Positions 60,560 to 64,000 of a stretch of 64,000 nucleotides of DNA are shown one piece after another (position 1 is the stretch's first letter; the number at the start of each line of letters is the position of its first letter). The notes below the pieces were generated by a model that was not told the origin of the DNA, did no database searches, and worked only from the letters and a program-made list of their open reading frames with translations. The stretch comes from Roseovarius sp. (GTDB taxonomy: Bacteria; Pseudomonadota; Alphaproteobacteria; Rhodobacterales; Rhodobacteraceae). The position numbers and the translations under genes are program-made. The stretch spans positions 1 through 64,000 of the forward strand of contig JARGOC010000012.1 of assembly GCA_029212365.1 (NCBI GenBank). Reading direction: 5' to 3'.

Positions 60560-62635
60560 ATGAATATTGAAGCCAAGTTTGATCCGTCTGCTGACCTGCC
60601 GGCTGAAATCCGCACCTCAGCCAGTGCATCTGATCTGCAAACAGGAATGGATGAGTTGAGCGCGTTCGCCGAGCAGGCTGCTGAGCTTGAATGTGCATTG
60701 GCGCAACTGTCCGAGCAGGTGGGTGAGGAATCAAAGCGCTCGGTTGAAAAACTACAATCACAATTGGCAGCGTTTGAGCCTTGTGTAACCATTCTGGGGC
60801 AGGTCAAGGCGGGCAAAACCGCGTTGATCAATGCCATGGCCGGTTGGGCAGATTTATTGCCCTCAGATGTGAACCCGTGGACATCCGTGGTGACGTCTTT
60901 GCATCTGACACCTGCAAATAAGCGTGCTGAAACCGGCGCCAAGTTTGAGTTCATGACAGAAGATGAATGGGACCGGTTGACCACCAAGGGCGGGCGGATC
61001 GGCGAATTGGCTGGGCGCGCAGGCGCCGACAGCGAGCTGCAAAAGATCCGCGATCAAATCCATTCCATGCGCGAGAAATCCCGCACCCGTTTGGGTCGGA
61101 ACTTTGAGTTGTTGATGGGGCAGACCCATGAATTTGGCTATTTTGATAAGAACCTGCTGGAACGCTACATTTGCCTTGGTGATGATTTTGATCTGCCCGA
61201 ACACGACCCCAACGCCGAGGAACAAGGCCGGTTCGCTGATATCACACGCTCAGCCGAGCTGTATCTGAATTGCCATACGGTGCCGTTTCGTATGTGTCTG
61301 CGGGATACTCCAGGGGTGAACGACACCTTTATGATGCGCGAAATGGTGACGATCCAAGCCGTGCGTGACAGCCGTATCTGCGTGGTTGTCCTGTCGGCCG
61401 GGCAGGCGCTTACCTCGGTTGACATGGCGCTTATTCGGATGATTTCAAACCTGAAATCGCGCGAGGTCATCATCTTTGTGAACCGCGTTGATGAGCTCTC
61501 TGATCCGGTCAATCAAATGACCGAGATTGAGACAAGCATCCGTCAGACCCTCAAGGATCATGACGGCCCACAAGAGGCGCAGATCATTTTTGGCAGCGCC
61601 TATTGGGCCAACAAAGTGCTCAACGGTGAATTGCATAACATGCATGAGGCCAGCGCCGACGCGCTGCTGGACATCACCCAAGCCGTTTTGGGAACCACGA
61701 ATATTGAGCAATCCCCCTCCTCACTGGTGTGGGAAATGTCAGGCATGCCACGGCTGATGCGTGCTTTGTCTGGTCAGATCGTCACCAGTCTGGGCAATCC
61801 TTGCCTGCGCAAGATTGCTGGGTCGGCTCTGGCAATCGCCACCTCGCAGAAAGCTGCGCAATCGGTGATGATTGAGGGCAGCGATTTTTCCTCGGACGTC
61901 AACATGCATGATTTGCGTGCTGAATTTGGGAAAATCGAAGAGACCGCGCTGGCCGGGTTTGAAGCCGATATCAAAGAGATTTTTACACAGTACCATCAAC
62001 GTGCCGATCGGGCGCACTCCAATTTTATCGAGCGGGCCACACATTCTTTGCTGGGCCATCTGGAGCAATATGGCGATGAGCGCGTCTGGGAATATGATCC
62101 TGCCGGGCTGCGCATGTTGCTGAGGTCGGCCTATTCCAAAATGGGGGCGCAGGCGCGTAAAACAGCTGAGGCCCGGTATGAAGCCGCCGTCAATGACGTG
62201 GCGCATTTGTTGTATCGTGGCTTTGGCCCTGCGGTTGAAGGCATCCAGATTGCGGTGCCCGGAGTGCCCCAAATCCCGTCGCCGGTTGCGTTGGGCCAAA
62301 CCATTGCGCTGGATTTCAATGACAGCTGGTGGGCGATGTGGTGGCGCCGGACCCGTGGCTACAAAGCCTTCGCCAAGCAGTTCCGCGAGTTGATCAGCTC
62401 GGAAACTGCTGATTTCATGGTTCAAATGAAGGACGTGCAAACGGCTGATATCCAACATGATTTCATCCAAGAGCTGCGCGGTTTTCTGAGCGAACAGAAA
62501 AGCATCCTGACGGATCTCAGCTCTGGCGTGCATCGCGCAAAAGGGGCGTCTGGTCTGTTCTGCGACGCAGATGAGGCCAAACAAAACGAGAGGCTTGAGA
62601 CGACACTTGCTGCGCTCAACCGCTTTGCCGCATGA
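60560..62635 (+). CDS. Large dynamin-superfamily GTPase
   Basis: A 691-aa protein. A long helical N-terminal part (1-70, likely coiled coil: ELECALAQLSEQVGEESKRSVEKLQSQ) precedes the G domain: G1 LGQVKAGKTALINAM (80-87), G3 LRDTPGVND (D249), G4 NRVDEL (308-313). The C-terminal half is helical and holds a striking SWWAMWWRR (589-597), a possible membrane-insertion element. Overall this is the plan of bacterial dynamin-like proteins, which bind and remodel membranes, often as an unequal pair. Its stop overlaps the start of the next GTPase (ATGA), supporting such pairing. GGAAG precedes the ATG. Confidence 0.85.
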   Translation: MNIEAKFDPSADLPAEIRTSASASDLQTGMDELSAFAEQAAELECALAQLSEQVGEESKRSVEKLQSQLAAFEPCVTILGQVKAGKTALINAMAGWADLLPSDVNPWTSVVTSLHLTPANKRAETGAKFEFMTEDEWDRLTTKGGRIGELAGRAGADSELQKIRDQIHSMREKSRTRLGRNFELLMGQTHEFGYFDKNLLERYICLGDDFDLPEHDPNAEEQGRFADITRSAELYLNCHTVPFRMCLRDTPGVNDTFMMREMVTIQAVRDSRICVVVLSAGQALTSVDMALIRMISNLKSREVIIFVNRVDELSDPVNQMTEIETSIRQTLKDHDGPQEAQIIFGSAYWANKVLNGELHNMHEASADALLDITQAVLGTTNIEQSPSSLVWEMSGMPRLMRALSGQIVTSLGNPCLRKIAGSALAIATSQKAAQSVMIEGSDFSSDVNMHDLRAEFGKIEETALAGFEADIKEIFTQYHQRADRAHSNFIERATHSLLGHLEQYGDERVWEYDPAGLRMLLRSAYSKMGAQARKTAEARYEAAVNDVAHLLYRGFGPAVEGIQIAVPGVPQIPSPVALGQTIALDFNDSWWAMWWRRTRGYKAFAKQFRELISSETADFMVQMKDVQTADIQHDFIQELRGFLSEQKSILTDLSSGVHRAKGASGLFCDADEAKQNERLETTLAALNRFAA

Positions 62636-63564
62636 TTGAGGAGACGAATGTGAATACCGCAGATAAATGCCTGGGGCCTGCCCCGCGAAAGACCCGACTT
62701 GCCCTTATGGGAGAGTTCAGCGCAGGCAAGAGCACCTTATCCAAGCTGTTCTTGGGGGACGCACCATTGCCCGTTCGGGTGACTGCGACGCGCCTCCCGC
62801 CGATCTGGATCAGCCAGGGTGAGGAACATGCGATTGCCGTTGGGCATGATGGGTCAGAAACACCGGTCGAAATTGATGATCTGGTGGATGTGCGCATTGA
62901 AGACACACGGCTGATCCGGCTGTTTAACCCCTCAGAAACACTGGAAATTTGTGACCTTATTGATATGCCGGGCATTTCTGATCCGAACATGTCGTCGGAT
63001 GTCTGGCTGTCGGTCATGGACAGCGTGGACAGTGTTGTCTGGTGTACCCAGGCGACACAGGCCTGGCGTCAGTCCGAGGCTGCTGTTTGGGAACAGATTT
63101 CGCATCGCACCAATGGGGATAACATCCTGCTGATCACGCAGATGGATAAAATTCGGGCCGAGCGTGACGTGGAACGTGTGTTGACCCGCGTGCGCAAAGA
63201 AACCGACGGGCTGTTCAAGGCAGTCTATCCGTTGTCGATCCTCAAAGCGATTGAGGCTGATGACGATGAGGCCAAATGGCAAGAGAGCGGCGCATCCGAG
63301 TTTGTCGAGCATTTGGTTGAACTGCTGTTGAACCCGGCAGAAACACCCGCGCCGGGTGTTGAGCCCGAGACCGCCGCGCCCCAAGCCCCCACGCCAGAGC
63401 CAGAGCCTGAAGACATCGCCATGGCAGCTGCTGAAGATCAATCAGCTGATACCGCACCGATGAACTATGGCGCATCCAGCGTGATCCCCAAACGCGTTCG
63501 TGTGCTGACTGAGATGCGCGGGCGCACCATGCGCCCCAGCAACATGGATATCGCCAACCTGTAA
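62632..63564 (+). CDS. Dynamin-type GTPase, small partner
   Basis: A 310-aa GTPase. G1 is LALMGEFSAGKSTLSKLF (27-35), a Thr pair in VTATRLPP matches the G2 region of dynamin-like proteins, G3 is LIDMPGISDPN and G4 is TQMDKI. After the G domain (about 215) there is a Pro/Glu/Ala-rich linker and a basic tail (PKRVRVLTEMRGRTMRP). It lacks the long helical stalk of its neighbour. The GEFSAGKS string is typical of dynamin-like proteins of bacteria. Co-translation with the 691-aa protein suggests a hetero-oligomer. Confidence 0.85.
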   Translation: MIEETNVNTADKCLGPAPRKTRLALMGEFSAGKSTLSKLFLGDAPLPVRVTATRLPPIWISQGEEHAIAVGHDGSETPVEIDDLVDVRIEDTRLIRLFNPSETLEICDLIDMPGISDPNMSSDVWLSVMDSVDSVVWCTQATQAWRQSEAAVWEQISHRTNGDNILLITQMDKIRAERDVERVLTRVRKETDGLFKAVYPLSILKAIEADDDEAKWQESGASEFVEHLVELLLNPAETPAPGVEPETAAPQAPTPEPEPEDIAMAAAEDQSADTAPMNYGASSVIPKRVRVLTEMRGRTMRPSNMDIANL

Positions 63565-63641
63565 TGACTGGTCAAAATGTGTAAACCAAATGCTCAAACG
63601 ATACGTCCGGTGCCAGGCGACTGGCCCCAAAGGTGTATCCA

Positions 63642-64000
63642 ATGAGCATTTCGGAACGCCTGGACTCCATGCGAGGCAATATTCCGGGGTGTTCGCTGGT
63701 TTCCTTCGGTGATCTGACAACCGGCTTGGCGCTGCGCACAAGTGCGGGATACGCCCATAAGCAGGACTATCTTGAAGACATTTTGCAGCAAGCCGCATTG
63801 AACTTTGCTGTGTCCGACGCATTGTCGGCCGAGGGCGGCAGCGCAGGGCCGCAGGGCCATTCGGTGATCGTGGCCACACCTGATGAAGTGCGTATTTTCA
63901 TTCGATCGGAAAAATGCGTGTCGGATGTGATTTGTTGCGTGTGTGATGACGCGCAATCGGTGGGGCAGGTGGCTGCATCGGCGCATCAATTGTTTCACGA
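63642..64000 (+). CDS. Partial gene, possible Roadblock/LC7-fold protein
   Basis: The gene runs off the right edge after 119 codons. It starts MSISERLDSMRGNIPG and contains CSLVSFGDLTTGLALRTSAG, then YLEDILQQAALNF, HSVIVATPDEVRIFIRS and VGQVAASAHQLFH. The order helix, two strands with an S-x-D-x-T-G turn, helix, strands is what I expect of a Roadblock/LC7 (MglB-like) domain, whose members act as GTPase regulators. The match is by pattern only. It follows the small dynamin-type gene by 77 nt on the same strand. Confidence 0.45.
   Translation, partial: MSISERLDSMRGNIPGCSLVSFGDLTTGLALRTSAGYAHKQDYLEDILQQAALNFAVSDALSAEGGSAGPQGHSVIVATPDEVRIFIRSEKCVSDVICCVCDDAQSVGQVAASAHQLFH

Noticed and set aside
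1..64000. CRISPR array, prophage or complete transposon
   Set aside because: No regularly spaced direct repeats, no phage structural genes and no intact transposase were found; only relics of IS elements are present.

Overview
The window looks like chromosomal DNA of a marine-type alphaproteobacterium, most likely Rhodobacterales (Roseobacter group). This rests on the overall gene style and on the right-hand core genes (ychF, trpA, an lldD-like gene, rplY, pth, DUF2237, hemP beside an imelysin, bfd-bfr). No 16S gene is present, so the taxonomy is an inference.

Layout. (1) 378-13601, mostly minus strand: a TetR regulator and a long catabolic operon. It holds BadI-like and BadH-like enzymes, an enoyl-CoA hydratase, an acyl-CoA ligase, an acyl-CoA dehydrogenase, an unusual fused CoA-transferase-fold protein, an extra SDR, a truncated SDR and a complete branched-chain-amino-acid-type ABC importer. 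The gene set matches the known route cyclohexanecarboxylate -> CoA ester -> 1-ene -> 2-hydroxy -> 2-keto -> ring-opened pimeloyl-CoA. (2) About 13680-15700: an insertion-sequence graveyard (IS3-type and IS6-type relics, inverted repeats). (3) 15976-36145, plus strand: a second, divergent catabolic operon. It encodes a MaoC hydratase, SDRs, a CoA ligase, a BadI-like protein, three consecutive long/short acyl-CoA dehydrogenase pairs (the last PimC/PimD-like), an enoyl-CoA hydratase, a second ABC importer, a thiolase, a family III CoA-transferase and a TetR regulator. Together the two operons suggest uptake, activation, ring opening and beta-oxidation of an alicyclic or naphthenic-type acid; the true substrate is not provable from sequence. 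The block ends with another IS3 relic and tRNA-Ser(GCT), as expected of an acquired island.

(4) 37051-46764: core and housekeeping genes (ychF, PhzF family, trpA, FMN-dependent alpha-hydroxy-acid dehydrogenase, a small DnaB-like ATPase, rplY, a FkbM methyltransferase, pth, a serine hydrolase, DUF2237). (5) 47110-54465: a metal/iron-linked locus with hemP, an unknown conserved-looking gene, an imelysin, then a tight run of porin, bfd, bfr, a di-haem oxidoreductase, a second imelysin and a Tat-exported DUF1513 beta-propeller. A 12-bp perfect palindrome of Fur/Zur-like shape lies in front of the porin. (6) 55633-64000 and beyond the edge: Ser/Thr kinase, FHA protein, PP2C phosphatase, a P-loop GTPase, a large dynamin-like GTPase, a second dynamin-type GTPase and the start of a possible Roadblock/LC7-fold protein. 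The kinase-FHA-phosphatase trio recalls type VI secretion regulation, but no secretion gene is visible. A phospho-regulated, membrane-acting GTPase system is the best candidate for an undescribed system here.
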